A stretch of DNA of 64,000 nt. Source: Bradyrhizobium sp. C9. GTDB taxonomy: Bacteria > Pseudomonadota > Alphaproteobacteria > Rhizobiales > Xanthobacteraceae. Every line of letters begins with the position of its first letter. Position 1 is the stretch's first letter. The stretch lies in the NCBI RefSeq assembly GCF_002532045.1, contig NZ_NWTG01000019.1:1-64000 (forward strand), read 5' to 3'. The translations under genes were made by a program, and so were the position numbers. This document shows positions 15,317 to 27,547 of the stretch, piece by piece. The notes beneath the pieces are model-generated. The model was not told where the DNA came from and ran no database searches. It worked only from the letters and a program-made list of their open reading frames with translations.

Positions 15317-15823
15317 ATGCTTCACGTCTGCTCGCTTGCCGCGCTCTCCGACACGGTTCGTGCCACCGGCGCCAGCCACGTGCTGACCGTGATGGCCAAT
15401 GTCGACCAGGTGCAGCGGCCGCCCTCCGTGCTTCCGGCCAACCATCTGAAGGTGTCGATGGACGACATCGTCGAACAGATGGACGGGTTCGTTGCACCCA
15501 ACGAGACGCATATCGAGCGGGTGCTGACCTTCGTGCGCGGCTGGGATCGCCGCGCGCCCATGGTGGTGCATTGCTACGCCGGCATCAGCCGCTCGACCGC
15601 GAGCGCATTTGCCACGGTCTGCGCGCTCAATCCGCACCGCGACGAAATGTCCATCGCCCGGCTGATCCGCGCGGCCTCGCCGATCGCAGCGCCCAACCGG
15701 CTGATCGTCAGCCTCGCCGACAAGGCGCTGGGGCGCGAGGGCCGGATGCTGCGCGCGCTCGATGCGATGGGCCCCGGCAGCATGAGCGTCGAAGGCCGGC
15801 CCTTCCACATCGACCTGGACTAG
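15317..15823 (+). CDS. Cys-based protein tyrosine/dual-specificity phosphatase-like protein
   Basis: 168 residues. The P-loop HCYAGISRSTASA (85-97) fits H-C-x5-R-S/T with Cys86 as nucleophile and Arg92 binding phosphate; Asp49/Asp50 (VSMDD) are candidates for the general acid. The family is common in alphaproteobacteria as a short stand-alone domain. The substrate (protein phospho-residue, inositol phosphate or nucleotide) is unknown. It starts 123 nt after the HD gene and is probably transcribed separately. A double palindromic repeat follows it. Confidence 0.85.
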   Translation: MLHVCSLAALSDTVRATGASHVLTVMANVDQVQRPPSVLPANHLKVSMDDIVEQMDGFVAPNETHIERVLTFVRGWDRRAPMVVHCYAGISRSTASAFATVCALNPHRDEMSIARLIRAASPIAAPNRLIVSLADKALGREGRMLRALDAMGPGSMSVEGRPFHIDLD

Positions 15824-15875
15824 CGCGGCCCGCCACGCCCGATCGCTTGAACTTCCAGTCCGCTCAACCGCACTA

Positions 15876-15976
15876 CTAGAGCGGGATGACTTTCTTCGAA
15901 TCGTCATCCCGCTCTAGTTCTTTGATTTGAGCATGATCTTTTCGGAAAACCGCACACACTTTTCCGGATCATGCTT
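15876..15976. repeat. Double palindromic dispersed repeat
   Basis: First palindrome CTAGAGCGGGATGAC / GTCATCCCGCTCTAG (15876-15890 and 15903-15917, perfect 15-bp arms). The second has arms AGCATGATC / GATCATGCT (about 15930-15974) around TTTTCGGAAAA. From familiarity this composite recurs between genes throughout Bradyrhizobium and Rhodopseudomonas genomes. It lies between two plus-strand genes and may attenuate transcription. Confidence 0.7.
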
Positions 15977-16033
15977 TAGGTTGCGACGGGCGGCCGGCTG
16001 GCCGATGGTCCGGCGCGTCCAGCCGGAGGCCCA

Positions 16034-18739
16034 ATGTTCGATTCGCCGTTCGATTTCCTCACGCTCGTCATCGCCATTGTCGCGATCATCTTTGCACGCA
16101 AGGCGCTGGGCCAGATTGCGGTGCTGCGGCGCCGGTTGGATGCGATCGAGGCCGCAGGCGTATCCGCCGCGCGGACGGCCGTGCCGCCACCGCTGGCGCC
16201 GCTCGAGGCGTTCGAGCAGACGCTTCCGGTGGCGCCTCCCATCGCGCCGCCGCCGCTCCCCGAGGCGGTCGTGAGCGAGCCGACTGCGCAGGCAGAGGCA
16301 GCCACGGACGCAGCAAGCGCCGCCCCGCCGCCGCTGCCAGAACCGCCCGCCCCGCCGCCCCCGGCGCCCGGCTTCGAGGAAACGCTCGGCACGCGCTGGG
16401 TGGTGTGGATCGGCGGCCTGACGCTCGCGCTCGGCGGCTTCTTCATGGTGCGCTATTCGATCGAGGCCGGGCTGCTCGGCCCCGGCGTGCGCACGCTGCT
16501 CGGTGGATTGTTTGCGCTCGCCTTGCTCGGCGCCGGCGAGTGGACGCGGCGCAAGGAAAGCATCTCCAACATCGCCGCACTGCCGATCGCCAACATCCCG
16601 GCAATCCTCACCGCGGCCGGCACTGCGGTGGCGTTTGCCACGGTCTACGCCGCCTATGCGCTGTACGACTTCCTCGCGCCGGCGACCGCCTTCATCCTGC
16701 TCGGCATGGTCGCGCTCGGCACGCTAGCGGCCGCGCTGCTGCACGGGCCGGCGCTGGCCGGCCTCGGCATCGTCGGCGCCTTCGTCACGCCGATCCTGGT
16801 CTCCTCCGACAAGCCGGACTTCTGGTCGCTCTACATCTATCTTGCCATCGTCACCGCGGCGGCGTTCGGGCTCGCGCGCATCCGGCTGTGGCGCTGGCTC
16901 GCCGTCACGACGATCGCGTTCGCGTTGCTGTGGACCTTCCCCTGCCTGCAATGCGGACCGGAGATGATCGCGCCGCACGTCTTCCACGTCATCGCGGGCT
17001 TCGTGCTGGCGGCGCTACTGGTGGTCTGCGGTTTCATGTTCGGCCCCGACGGCGATGGCGAGGAGATCGAACCGATCTCATCCGGCTCGCTCGCGGCCTA
17101 TCTGTTCGGCGCGATGCTGATCGTGCTCAACAGCGCGCATGCCGACAGCGCGATGATCGGCTTTGCGCTGCTGACAGCGGGAAGCCTTTTCGTCGCCTGG
17201 CGCGCGCCGGCCGCTGCCGGCGCGATCGCCGCCGCGTCGGCCTTCGTCTTCATCGTGTTCGGTGAGTGGGCCGTGCGCCGCAATGTCGACATGCTGGTGC
17301 TGCCTGGTGGTGCGATCCCGGGCATCGGCCCGTCCGCGACCGACGGCTCGGTCTCGCTGCATCTCGTCACCGCCGCGCTGTTCGCGGCCGCCTTCGGCAT
17401 CGCCGGCTTCCTCGCGCAACTGCGCTTTGCCACCACCAAGATCACGGTGACCTGGGCCGCCGCCGCCGTGTTCACGCCAGTCGCGCTGCTGGTCGCACTC
17501 TATGCGCGCATCGCGCATCTCGATCGCTCGATCCCGTTCGCGGTCCTTGCCGTGCTGCTCGCAGCCGCCTACGCGGCCGCGACCGAAGCGCTGACCCGGC
17601 GCGGCGAGCGGCCGGAACAATCGCCCTCGATCGCGCTGTCGGCAACCGGCGCCCTCGCCTCGCTGGCGCTGGCGCTAACCTTCGCGCTCGACAAGGGCTG
17701 GCTCACCATCGCGCTGGCGCTGGTGTCGATGGGCACGGCTTGGCTGTCGGTGCAGCGGCCGATCCCGTTCCTGCGCTGGCTCGCCGCGATCCTCGCCGGC
17801 ATCGTCGTCCTGCGCATCGGCTACGAGCCGCGCATCGCGGGCGATGCTGTCGGCACAACGCCGATCTTCAACTGGCTGCTGTGGGGCTATGGCGTTCCGG
17901 CGCTGTCGTTCTGGGCGGGAAGCCAATTCCTGCGCCGCAACGGCGACGACGTCCCGCTGCGCATGGTCGAATCCGCCGCGATCCTGTTCACGGTGCTGCT
18001 GGCCTTCATGGAGATCCGCCACGCGGTCAATGCCGGCGATGTCTATTACGCCAGCGCTGGGCTGGCCGAGGTGGCGTTGCAGGTCGGCGTGACGCTGGCG
18101 ATGGCGATCGGGCTGGAGCGGCTGCGGCTACGCAGCGGCAGCATCGTCCACAATGTCGGCGCGGTGCTGCTGACCGCGTTCGCCGGGCTTGCCAGCCTGT
18201 TCGGATTGCTGGGGCTGGAGAACCCGATGCTGTGGTGGCAGGACGTCGGCGGCAGCTTCATCAATCTCTTGCTGCTCGGCTATGCATTGCCGGCCGCGCT
18301 GGCGCTGCTGTTGTCCTACGCGGTGGCGGGGCATCGTCCCGCAAGCTACGCCAACACGATCGCCGCCGGCGCGCTGGTGCTTGCGCTCGCTTACGTCACG
18401 TTCGAAATCCGCAGGCTCTATCATGGACCGGTGCTGACGCGCGGCGAGACCACGGGCGCCGAGCAATACACCTATTCGATCGCCTGGCTGATGTTCGGCG
18501 TCGCGCTGCTCGGCATCGGCATCGTCGTCAACTCGCAGCGAGCGCGGCTCGCCTCCGCTGCGGTGATCGGGCTGACGATCCTGAAGGCATTCCTGGTCGA
18601 CATGTCGACACTGTCTGGTGTCTACCGAGCGCTGTCGTTCATGTGTCTGGGCATCGTGCTGGTCGCGATCGGCTGGCTGTATCAGCGGATCCTGTTCCGC
18701 AGGCGGGCCGCTCCGCCTGCGCCGCAGGCTGAGGCTTGA
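16034..18739 (+). CDS. DUF2339 family multi-spanning membrane protein
   Basis: 901 residues, a typical DUF2339 length. An N-terminal hydrophobic helix (FLTLVIAIVAIIFARKAL) is followed by a Pro/Ala-rich linker (about 60-115), then FEETLGTRWVVWIGGLTLALGG, the family signature preceding more than twenty transmembrane helices. The start is supported by GGAGG five bases upstream. DUF2339 proteins have no established function; envelope maintenance has been suggested for relatives. The gene stands alone and converges with the DUF6894 gene 28 nt away. Confidence 0.88.
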   Translation: MFDSPFDFLTLVIAIVAIIFARKALGQIAVLRRRLDAIEAAGVSAARTAVPPPLAPLEAFEQTLPVAPPIAPPPLPEAVVSEPTAQAEAATDAASAAPPPLPEPPAPPPPAPGFEETLGTRWVVWIGGLTLALGGFFMVRYSIEAGLLGPGVRTLLGGLFALALLGAGEWTRRKESISNIAALPIANIPAILTAAGTAVAFATVYAAYALYDFLAPATAFILLGMVALGTLAAALLHGPALAGLGIVGAFVTPILVSSDKPDFWSLYIYLAIVTAAAFGLARIRLWRWLAVTTIAFALLWTFPCLQCGPEMIAPHVFHVIAGFVLAALLVVCGFMFGPDGDGEEIEPISSGSLAAYLFGAMLIVLNSAHADSAMIGFALLTAGSLFVAWRAPAAAGAIAAASAFVFIVFGEWAVRRNVDMLVLPGGAIPGIGPSATDGSVSLHLVTAALFAAAFGIAGFLAQLRFATTKITVTWAAAAVFTPVALLVALYARIAHLDRSIPFAVLAVLLAAAYAAATEALTRRGERPEQSPSIALSATGALASLALALTFALDKGWLTIALALVSMGTAWLSVQRPIPFLRWLAAILAGIVVLRIGYEPRIAGDAVGTTPIFNWLLWGYGVPALSFWAGSQFLRRNGDDVPLRMVESAAILFTVLLAFMEIRHAVNAGDVYYASAGLAEVALQVGVTLAMAIGLERLRLRSGSIVHNVGAVLLTAFAGLASLFGLLGLENPMLWWQDVGGSFINLLLLGYALPAALALLLSYAVAGHRPASYANTIAAGALVLALAYVTFEIRRLYHGPVLTRGETTGAEQYTYSIAWLMFGVALLGIGIVVNSQRARLASAAVIGLTILKAFLVDMSTLSGVYRALSFMCLGIVLVAIGWLYQRILFRRRAAPPAPQAEA

Positions 18740-18767
18740 AGCTTGTGGTCCTGAACGGCGAAAAGCC

Positions 18768-19001
18768 TCAGTCGACGGATTCGGCAACCAGCCGAATCCT
18801 GAACACGGGCTTGCGGCTCTCGTCGAGCAGCTCCATGTGCCATTCGCTGTCTTGCTTCATGTTGCGCGAAATGCTGCCAAGGAAATTACCGCAGACCTTG
18901 GTCATCTCGGCCCATGCCACGTCACGGCTCTCAAACTCCGTCGCGTGGTCGGACGCACCAGCGTAATTGCCATCACTGATACGGAAAAAATATTGCGCCA
19001 T
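18768..19001 (-). CDS. DUF6894 family small protein
   Basis: 77 residues from ATG 19001 (MAQYFFRISDGNYAG); four extra upstream residues from 19013 are possible. The YFFxIxDG start, an acidic middle (HATEFESRDVAWAEM) and a C-terminal strand (PVFRIRLVAE) fit the small rhizobial DUF6894 family, of unknown function and often present in many copies per genome. Cytosolic; no membrane segment. Confidence 0.78.
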   Translation of the reverse strand: MAQYFFRISDGNYAGASDHATEFESRDVAWAEMTKVCGNFLGSISRNMKQDSEWHMELLDESRKPVFRIRLVAESVD

Positions 19002-19177
19002 ATGACTACTCAAATCGGTGTCCCCGTCATCCCGCCTGCCGGCGAACGCTAAGGATATTGAGTAGCTATCAACGCGTGGCGACCGCCATCCGTATGACTA
19101 CGGCTCGGCAGCTATTCCCGCTGGCGCGCAGATGGGACGTTGGAGCGTTTTCGGGCGAAGCCTGTCCCGCGCTTGAT

Positions 19178-19266
19178 GCGGGATGGATACCCGTTCGCGT
19201 GAAGAAAACGCGTCAAAACAAGAATCTAGAGCCCCGTTTCCATTCAATGGAACGGATAGGCTCTAG
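19178..19266. repeat. Dispersed repeat overlapping a stop codon
   Basis: GCGTGAAGAAAACGCGTC followed by the inverted repeat CTAGAGCC...GGCTCTAG (19226-19266) with an inner TTCCATT-C-AATGGAA hairpin. This combination recurs in Bradyrhizobium as far as I recall. It overlaps the last codon and stop of the minus-strand exported protein, so it probably serves as that gene's terminator. Confidence 0.6.
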
Positions 19267-19841
19267 TCGGTGGAGCGGCGCAATTCCGGCGCGCTCTCGA
19301 CCTTGGCGGGCTCGGCCTTGACCGGCTCGAGCTTCGTCCTTTCGACCTGCGGTGTCTCGACGCGCGACACCTCGGTCGGCGAGGCATCGGCGGATCGGGT
19401 GCGCGGGTGCAGCGAGCGCGGACGCGCCACCGCGCGTGCCATCAGCATCTGCTGGCCGCCCTGGTGATGGAAATCGCAGTAGGCGAAGCCCATGCCGGAG
19501 ACGGAGCCGCGGAACGTGCGGTCGTCCTGCTTGTCGAGATTGAAGCACGGTTCGAAAGGAATGCCCTTCAGCGAGGCGCACACGCTCTGACCGCGGATTT
19601 GCAGCGTATTGCCGGGTAGCCGCACGTGACGGATGGGTCCGGAGCCGGAGAACTGGATCGAGCCTGTGGCGCCCAGATCGTCGAGGATACGGCCGGCACC
19701 CCGGGTGCCGTCGAAACAGGTGAAGGCGAATACCTTGCCCGCGACGAATTTGCGGGCCTCGTCGGCATTCATGCTGCCTGCGAATGCCGGCACGACCATT
19801 GCTCCGGCCGTGACGGCCCCCAACACCAAACGCGCAAGCAT
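19263..19841 (-). CDS. Hypothetical exported protein, 192 aa
   Basis: A signal peptide (MLARLVLGAVTAGAMVVPAF, cleavage after AFA-G) precedes a mature domain with ADEARKFVAGKVFAFTCFDG, GRILDDLGATGSIQFSGSG and CASLKGIPFEPCFNLD. Four cysteines in FTCFDG, SVCASL, EPCFNL and AYCDFH suggest two disulfides. The last 50 residues are a low-complexity Glu/Lys/Pro/Val tail that looks intrinsically disordered. Conserved in rhizobia to my knowledge, but the function is unknown. The stop codon lies in a dispersed repeat. Confidence 0.7.
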   Translation of the reverse strand: MLARLVLGAVTAGAMVVPAFAGSMNADEARKFVAGKVFAFTCFDGTRGAGRILDDLGATGSIQFSGSGPIRHVRLPGNTLQIRGQSVCASLKGIPFEPCFNLDKQDDRTFRGSVSGMGFAYCDFHHQGGQQMLMARAVARPRSLHPRTRSADASPTEVSRVETPQVERTKLEPVKAEPAKVESAPELRRSTD

Positions 19842-20017
19842 GAGCTACTCCACTTACGAGCGCGGGCACCCGCTCCTTGTTGAGCATGATCCCCGCGACC
19901 GACGCTACTCGAACGTCTGCGCGAAGACACCCGGCCCCCCGGGATCATGCCGCAAGTCTCTTTACCCGCTGCTTACCATACCAACCGTGGCAACATTGGA
20001 GCAGCTTGGTTGGTAAA

Positions 20018-20041
20018 GTCTGAACGTCCTCAGACTATTTT
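20018..20041 (+). terminator. Hairpin at the acuI 3' end
   Basis: AGTCTGA / TCAGACT (7-bp arms, loop ACGTC) followed on the plus strand by ATTTTT; it overlaps the acuI stop at 20030-20032. The T-run is on the plus side, where no gene ends, so its polarity is puzzling. On the minus strand the tail is only TTTACC. Confidence 0.35.
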
Positions 20042-21016
20042 TACCACGATGCGGCCGCGGACCTGGCCCTCGAGGATTTTCGCGCCATATCCCATGACAT
20101 CGTCCAAGGCGATTTCATGAGTGATATCAGCCAGTTTTACCTTATCCAGATCGCTGGCGAGGCGCCGCCAGGCAGTCCTGCGGAGCTCGATCGGGCACAT
20201 CACGGAATCGATGCCGAGAAGGCACACACCCCGCAAAATGAAGGGCGCGACCGACGACGGCAGGTCCATTCCGGCCGCCAGGCCGCAGGCCGCGATGGCA
20301 CCGCCGTATTTGGTCATCGACAGCAGGTTGGCGAGCGTGGTCGATCCGACGCTGTCGACGCCGCCTGCCCAGCGCTCCTTGGCAAGCGGCTTCGGGGCAC
20401 CTGACAGTTCGGCGCGGTCGATCACCTCGGTGGCGCCGAGCCCCTTGAGATAGTCGGCCTCCGACATCCGCCCCGTCGAGGCGATGACGTGGTAGCCGAG
20501 CTTGGACAGCACGGCGATCGCGACCGAGCCGACGCCGCCGGCCGCACCCGTCACCACGACCGGACCGCTCTTCGGCGTGAGACCGTGCTTCTCCAGCGCC
20601 AGCACCGAGAGCATCGCGGTATAGCCGGCGGTACCGACCGCCATCGCGTCACGGGCGGAAATGCCGTCGGGCAGCCGCACCAGCCAGTCACCCTTGACGC
20701 GGGCCTTCTCCGCATAGGCGCCGAGATGGGTCTCGCCCATGCCCCAGCCGTTGCAGACGACCTTGTCGCCCGCCTTCCAGTCGGGATGGCTGGAGTGCTC
20801 GACGGTGCCCGCGAAATCGATGCCGGCGATCATCGGGAATCGGCGCACCACCGGCGCCTTGCCGGTCAGCGCCAAGCCGTCCTTGTAGTTCAGCGTCGAC
20901 CATTCGACGCGGACGGTGACGTCGCCGTCCATCAATTCCGCGTCGTCGAATTGGGTCAGTGCGGCGGTGGTACCCTTGTCCGCCTTGTCGATCCTGATTG
21001 CCTTGAACGTTGCCAC
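20030..21016 (-). CDS. acuI: Acrylyl-CoA reductase / YhdH-family zinc-free MDR oxidoreductase
   Basis: 328 residues from GTG 21016, preceded by GGGGAG; the longer frame to 21103 lacks a ribosome site. It has the MDR fold: LNYKDGLALTGKAPVVRRFP near the N-terminus, CNGWGMGETHLGAYAEKARV, VVVTGAAGGVGSVAIAVLSK (the NADPH Rossmann motif) and GVDSVGSTTLANLLSMTKYG. The family reduces acryloyl-CoA to propionyl-CoA and detoxifies acrylate. Substrate-specific assignment within YhdH/AcuI is by similarity only. The next minus-strand gene upstream (MFS) ends 46 nt away, so the two may be co-transcribed. Confidence 0.85.
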   Translation of the reverse strand: MATFKAIRIDKADKGTTAALTQFDDAELMDGDVTVRVEWSTLNYKDGLALTGKAPVVRRFPMIAGIDFAGTVEHSSHPDWKAGDKVVCNGWGMGETHLGAYAEKARVKGDWLVRLPDGISARDAMAVGTAGYTAMLSVLALEKHGLTPKSGPVVVTGAAGGVGSVAIAVLSKLGYHVIASTGRMSEADYLKGLGATEVIDRAELSGAPKPLAKERWAGGVDSVGSTTLANLLSMTKYGGAIAACGLAAGMDLPSSVAPFILRGVCLLGIDSVMCPIELRRTAWRRLASDLDKVKLADITHEIALDDVMGYGAKILEGQVRGRIVVKIV

Positions 21017-21062
21017 GATGAGCACTCCCCGTAATTCTGGTTTCGGGGGAGTGTTTAACCCA

Positions 21063-22307
21063 TCAGGCAGGCTGCGCAACCGGGCGCACCACAGGCTTTT
21101 CAACGATCGGCAGGTTGATCAGCGCCGACAGCACGCCGAACAGCACCGACAGCCACCAGATCGGCGCGTAGGAGCCATACTGTTCGAACACGATGCCGCC
21201 GAGCCAGACCCCGAGGAAGCCACCCACCTGATGGCTGACGAAGGCGAAGCCATAGAGCGTGGAGAACCAGCGGGTGCCGAACATCAGCGCGACCAGCGCC
21301 GAGGTCGGCGGCACGCTCGACAGCCACAGCAGCCCCGAGACCGCGCCGAACGCAATCGCCGAGAACGGCGTCACCGGGAACGAGATGAAGGCGACGGTCG
21401 CCAGCGCGCGCGAGAAGTAGATCACCGAGAGGAGGTAGCGCTTCGGGAAGAAATTCTGCAGCCAGCCGACGCTGAGCGAGCCGACGATGTTGAACAGGCC
21501 GATCGCCGCAACCACCCAGCCGCCGGTGGTCGCCGCAATGCCGCGGTCGGCCAGATAGGCCGGCAGATGGATGGTAATGAAGGCAAGCTGGAAGCCGCAG
21601 GTGAAGAAGCCGAGCACCAGCAGCACATAGGAGCGATGGCCGAAGGCCTCGGCGAGCGCGGTCTTGAACGACTGCTGGTCGGCGGCCGGCACGTTACCGG
21701 TCGCGGCGGGCGGCGTCGCAAGCGCGAGCGAGAGCGGCACGATCAGCAGCATCAGCGCGCTGAACACGACGAGCGCGGTCTGCCAGCCGAAATTGTCGAT
21801 CATCGCAACGCCGAACGGCGCGAACAGGAACTGGCCGAACGAACCGGCGGCGGTGCCGGCGCCGAGCGCGATACCGCGCTTCTCCGGCGGCAACAGCTTG
21901 CTGAACGCCGCCAGCACCAGATTGAACGAGGAGCCCGACAGGCCGAAGCCGATCAGCACGCCGGCGCTGATGTCGAGCGACAATGAGGTGGTCGAGTAGC
22001 GCATCAGCAGCAGGCCGGCGGCATACAGCAAGGCGCCGACGATCATGACACGCAGCAGGCCGAAGCGGTCGGCAATGGCGCCTGCGATCGGCTGGCCGAG
22101 CCCCCACAACAGGTTCTGCAGCGCGATGGCAAGGCCGAACACGTCGCGGCCCCAGGCGAACTCACGGCCCATCGGCTGCACGAAGAAGCCGAGGCTGGAG
22201 CGCGGGCCGAAACTCAATAGCGCGATCGCACAGCCGCAAACGATGATGACGAGCGGCGTGCGCCAGCTGCCGGACGTCGGTCGAAGATCCCCGGTGGTAA
22301 CGGCCAT
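21063..22307 (-). CDS. MFS transporter (OFA/monocarboxylate type)
   Basis: 414 residues with 12 hydrophobic helices. The first helix starts after about 18 polar residues (WRTPLVIIVCGCAIALLSFG), then SSLGFFVQPMGREFAWGRDVFGLA and QPIAGAIADRFG, the MFS motif A region. The GPRSSLGFFVQPM stretch is typical of the oxalate/formate antiporter and monocarboxylate-porter-like group common in rhizobia. The substrate is unknown. It precedes the AcuI gene with a 46-nt gap, so a carboxylate or acrylate-linked function is conceivable but unproven. Confidence 0.85.
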   Translation of the reverse strand: MAVTTGDLRPTSGSWRTPLVIIVCGCAIALLSFGPRSSLGFFVQPMGREFAWGRDVFGLAIALQNLLWGLGQPIAGAIADRFGLLRVMIVGALLYAAGLLLMRYSTTSLSLDISAGVLIGFGLSGSSFNLVLAAFSKLLPPEKRGIALGAGTAAGSFGQFLFAPFGVAMIDNFGWQTALVVFSALMLLIVPLSLALATPPAATGNVPAADQQSFKTALAEAFGHRSYVLLVLGFFTCGFQLAFITIHLPAYLADRGIAATTGGWVVAAIGLFNIVGSLSVGWLQNFFPKRYLLSVIYFSRALATVAFISFPVTPFSAIAFGAVSGLLWLSSVPPTSALVALMFGTRWFSTLYGFAFVSHQVGGFLGVWLGGIVFEQYGSYAPIWWLSVLFGVLSALINLPIVEKPVVRPVAQPA

Positions 22308-22495
22308 GTTGTCTTCCCCCGCAAACGCTGCGGGGGAACCGCCCCGCGAACGTTACCGGGAGTTAATGCACCTGCATGAAAAGCCCAAGAGCGACCGTAG
22401 AAAAATATTCGCCCGCAAGGCAGCTCTGCAGAATCCGAGAGGATGACGAGCGTCATTCCGGGGCATGCCGAACCTGGAACCGAAGGCCGGAGGCG

Positions 22496-23977
22496 CTATC
22501 GCTTGGCGCTGGCCTGCTCGGCCGAGCTCTGGGCGGCTTCGGCGAGTTGCGCCGAGATCTTGGCGGTCTCGGCCGGGTTGCCCCAGCTCGGCGCATCGCT
22601 GCCGTCGCCCCAGGCGCGCGGGCGATAGAAGGTGTGGACGCCGAACTTGTACATCTTCTTCATTTCGCTGACCCAGGACGGCCGCACCCAATAGGCGTGG
22701 TAGTGGGTCGAGCGATCGACTTCCGGCAGCCACAATTTGCCGTCGAGGATCGCCTTCGAGATCTTCTTGGCGCGGTCCCACATGTCGGGCTCGCGGACCA
22801 CGTCGGGAATGTTGTCGCAGGCGAAGGTGAACTGGCAGGCATAGTGGCGGTTCTTGTTCTGGTAGACCACGCCGCACACCGTCTCCGGATATTTGCCGGA
22901 GAAGGCTCGGTTCAGCACCACCTGGGCGACCGCGATCTGGCCGCGCACCGCTTCGCCACGCGCTTCGAAATAAACCGCCTCGGCAAGGCACTTCTCCGAC
23001 TTGGCGCGCGACTTCGCGTCGAACAGGCCGAGCCGTTCCGCCGGCGTCTTGGTGTGCTGGTCGTCGGCGTTGACCTCGCCCTTCGGCGCGATGCTCTCGC
23101 CCATCTCGCCGGCCTTGACCGGGCCGTCGGCATCGACCGGCAGTGACGCCATAACCTTCAGGTCGGGATCAGGCTGCGCTGCGGGCGCCACGACGACCGG
23201 CGCCTCGCCGGGCTGCCAGCGCTCGAGATTCTCGGGCGTGCCGAGCGATGAGCCGAAGAACAGGCTGGCGGTCTTGAATGCGAACGGGTCGCGCGTGTGC
23301 GCTGCATCGGCAGGCGGCGCGGCGGCTGGCTTGGCGGGCGCCGGCTTCAGATCATCGAGCGGACTGGCCTCGAGCGACATCGACACGTCGTATTGCTGCG
23401 GCGACGGCGTGGCATATTGCGGCAGTGGCGGCGCACGCAGCGCCTCCTGCAATTCGGGATCGAGCGGCGCGTTGTCGGCCGGCGCGGTCGCGGTCTTCAT
23501 GCCCTTGACCGACGCATTCGATGTCGCGGGATCCTCGTTCGCCGGAGCCGGGTTCGCGGGCTGTGCCGGATCGGCCTGGTCCGGCCGCCCGACGACGAGA
23601 CGATCGCCCTTCAGGGTGCGATCGACCTTGGGGAAATCGGATGCCTGGTAGCGCGGCGGCGGCGCTGTGATCGGATTGTGCGTCACCGTGCCGGTGACGT
23701 CGACGCTCGAACTGTCGAGCCGCGCGAGCAGGATTTGCGGATCCTGCGGCGCCGAAGTTCCGATCGGACGGCCGAAGCTGTAGGTCGCGACCTGGATGGA
23801 GCCGACCGCGGAGGCGAAGACGCGCTTCTGCCAACGCTCGGCGACGCCGGGCTGCCGGGCCAAAAGCGAGGCAATATCCTGATATCCGAGCTCGGTCGGC
23901 ATCAAGGCGAAGATGCTGAGACCGAGACCGAAGAGCGCAAGACGTGCGCCCTTCGGCTGGTTACGCGACACAAACAT
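22496..23977 (-). CDS. Cell wall hydrolase, SleB/Hydrolase_2 domain
   Basis: 493 residues from ATG 23977; a start five codons upstream is possible. An N-terminal membrane anchor or signal (ARLALFGLGLSIFALMP) leads to a long Pro/Ala-rich disordered region, and the catalytic SleB domain lies near the C-terminus: CLAEAVYFEARGEAVRGQIA, VAQVVLNRAFSGKYPETVCG, ACQFTFACD and STHYHAYWVRPSW. The Glu of YFEARGE is the expected catalytic acid. Such proteins cleave peptidoglycan as lytic transglycosylases or amidases during envelope growth. The gene is alone; a dispersed repeat lies upstream. Confidence 0.88.
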   Translation of the reverse strand: MFVSRNQPKGARLALFGLGLSIFALMPTELGYQDIASLLARQPGVAERWQKRVFASAVGSIQVATYSFGRPIGTSAPQDPQILLARLDSSSVDVTGTVTHNPITAPPPRYQASDFPKVDRTLKGDRLVVGRPDQADPAQPANPAPANEDPATSNASVKGMKTATAPADNAPLDPELQEALRAPPLPQYATPSPQQYDVSMSLEASPLDDLKPAPAKPAAAPPADAAHTRDPFAFKTASLFFGSSLGTPENLERWQPGEAPVVVAPAAQPDPDLKVMASLPVDADGPVKAGEMGESIAPKGEVNADDQHTKTPAERLGLFDAKSRAKSEKCLAEAVYFEARGEAVRGQIAVAQVVLNRAFSGKYPETVCGVVYQNKNRHYACQFTFACDNIPDVVREPDMWDRAKKISKAILDGKLWLPEVDRSTHYHAYWVRPSWVSEMKKMYKFGVHTFYRPRAWGDGSDAPSWGNPAETAKISAQLAEAAQSSAEQASAKR

Positions 23978-24218
23978 CGTACGCTCACGCAACGCTTACT
24001 GAGTGCAATCGAACGCGGTACATCCGCGCAATTCGACCTTTCCCGTTGCTAACTTGTTTAGGTTGCCGCGGAGTTAATCGGCGTTGCCCGCGCGCTACAC
24101 TCAAGCGATCGCAGTGGTGTCGCGCCTTGCATCACACGGCTTGGTGAATGCGCGGCGCATGAAAGTCGTAAACACCGGATCAACGAGGATGGTGAATAAA
24201 GTATTGCAAGCCTCCACC

Positions 24219-24305
24219 GTCATTGCGAGGAGCGCCAGCGACCAAGCAATCCATCGACCCGCATGCGCGGTGAGATCGATTGCTTCGCTTCGCTCGCAAT
24301 GACGG
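24219..24305. repeat. CATTGCGAGG inverted repeat, copy 1 (co-directional gap)
   Basis: Arms CGTCATTGCGAGGAGC and GCTCGCAATGACG flank GAAGCAATCCATCG-like and GATTGCTTCG-like inner arms. It matches the copy at 46400-46485 in both arm pairs but differs in the centre. It lies between two minus-strand genes, 79 nt before the ppdK stop and 242 nt upstream of the SleB gene start. Confidence 0.8.
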
Positions 24306-24330
24306 CGCATCGGCAACGGCCTCAACAAAC

Positions 24331-24360
24331 AAAAATGGCCGGGACTTCGTCCCGGCCATT
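24331..24360 (-). terminator. Rho-independent terminator of ppdK
   Basis: A 12-bp perfect stem AATGGCCGGGAC / GTCCCGGCCATT with a TTC loop; on the minus strand it is followed by TTTTTGTTTG. It lies 24 nt past the ppdK stop. Strong stem and T-rich tail. Confidence 0.8.
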
Positions 24361-24384
24361 GTCGTCACCGATTTGTTCGATCGC

Positions 24385-27300
<2,916 letters not shown>

Positions 27301-27391
27301 GTCAGACAACAATCCGAAAAGAGGGGTCGAAGATGCGCGCCTTACACCATTTTGGGGGGTTCCGCGCAAGCCGCGAAACCCCGCTTTCCCG

Positions 27392-27547
27392 CTACAGGTG
27401 CAGCCAGCGCAGCAGGCCCATCCCCACGAGCCCGACGAAGATCAGGTAGATCGCGACGATGTAGTTGAGCAGCCGCGGCATGATCAGGATCAGGACGCCT
27501 GCAGCCAGGGCAACGATGGCAGGCAGATGCCCAGCGGTGATGGTCAT
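27392..27547 (-). CDS. DUF3096 small membrane protein
   Basis: 51 residues from ATG 27547 (MTITAGHLPAIVALAAGVLI). Two hydrophobic helices around PRLLNY (VALAAGVLILIMPRLLNYIV, then AIYLIFVGLVGMGLL) match the DUF3096 family of tiny inner-membrane proteins with unknown role. The longer frame to 27652 has no membrane or start signals. It lies 91 nt upstream of ppdK on the same strand but is probably transcribed independently. Confidence 0.8.
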   Translation of the reverse strand: MTITAGHLPAIVALAAGVLILIMPRLLNYIVAIYLIFVGLVGMGLLRWLHL

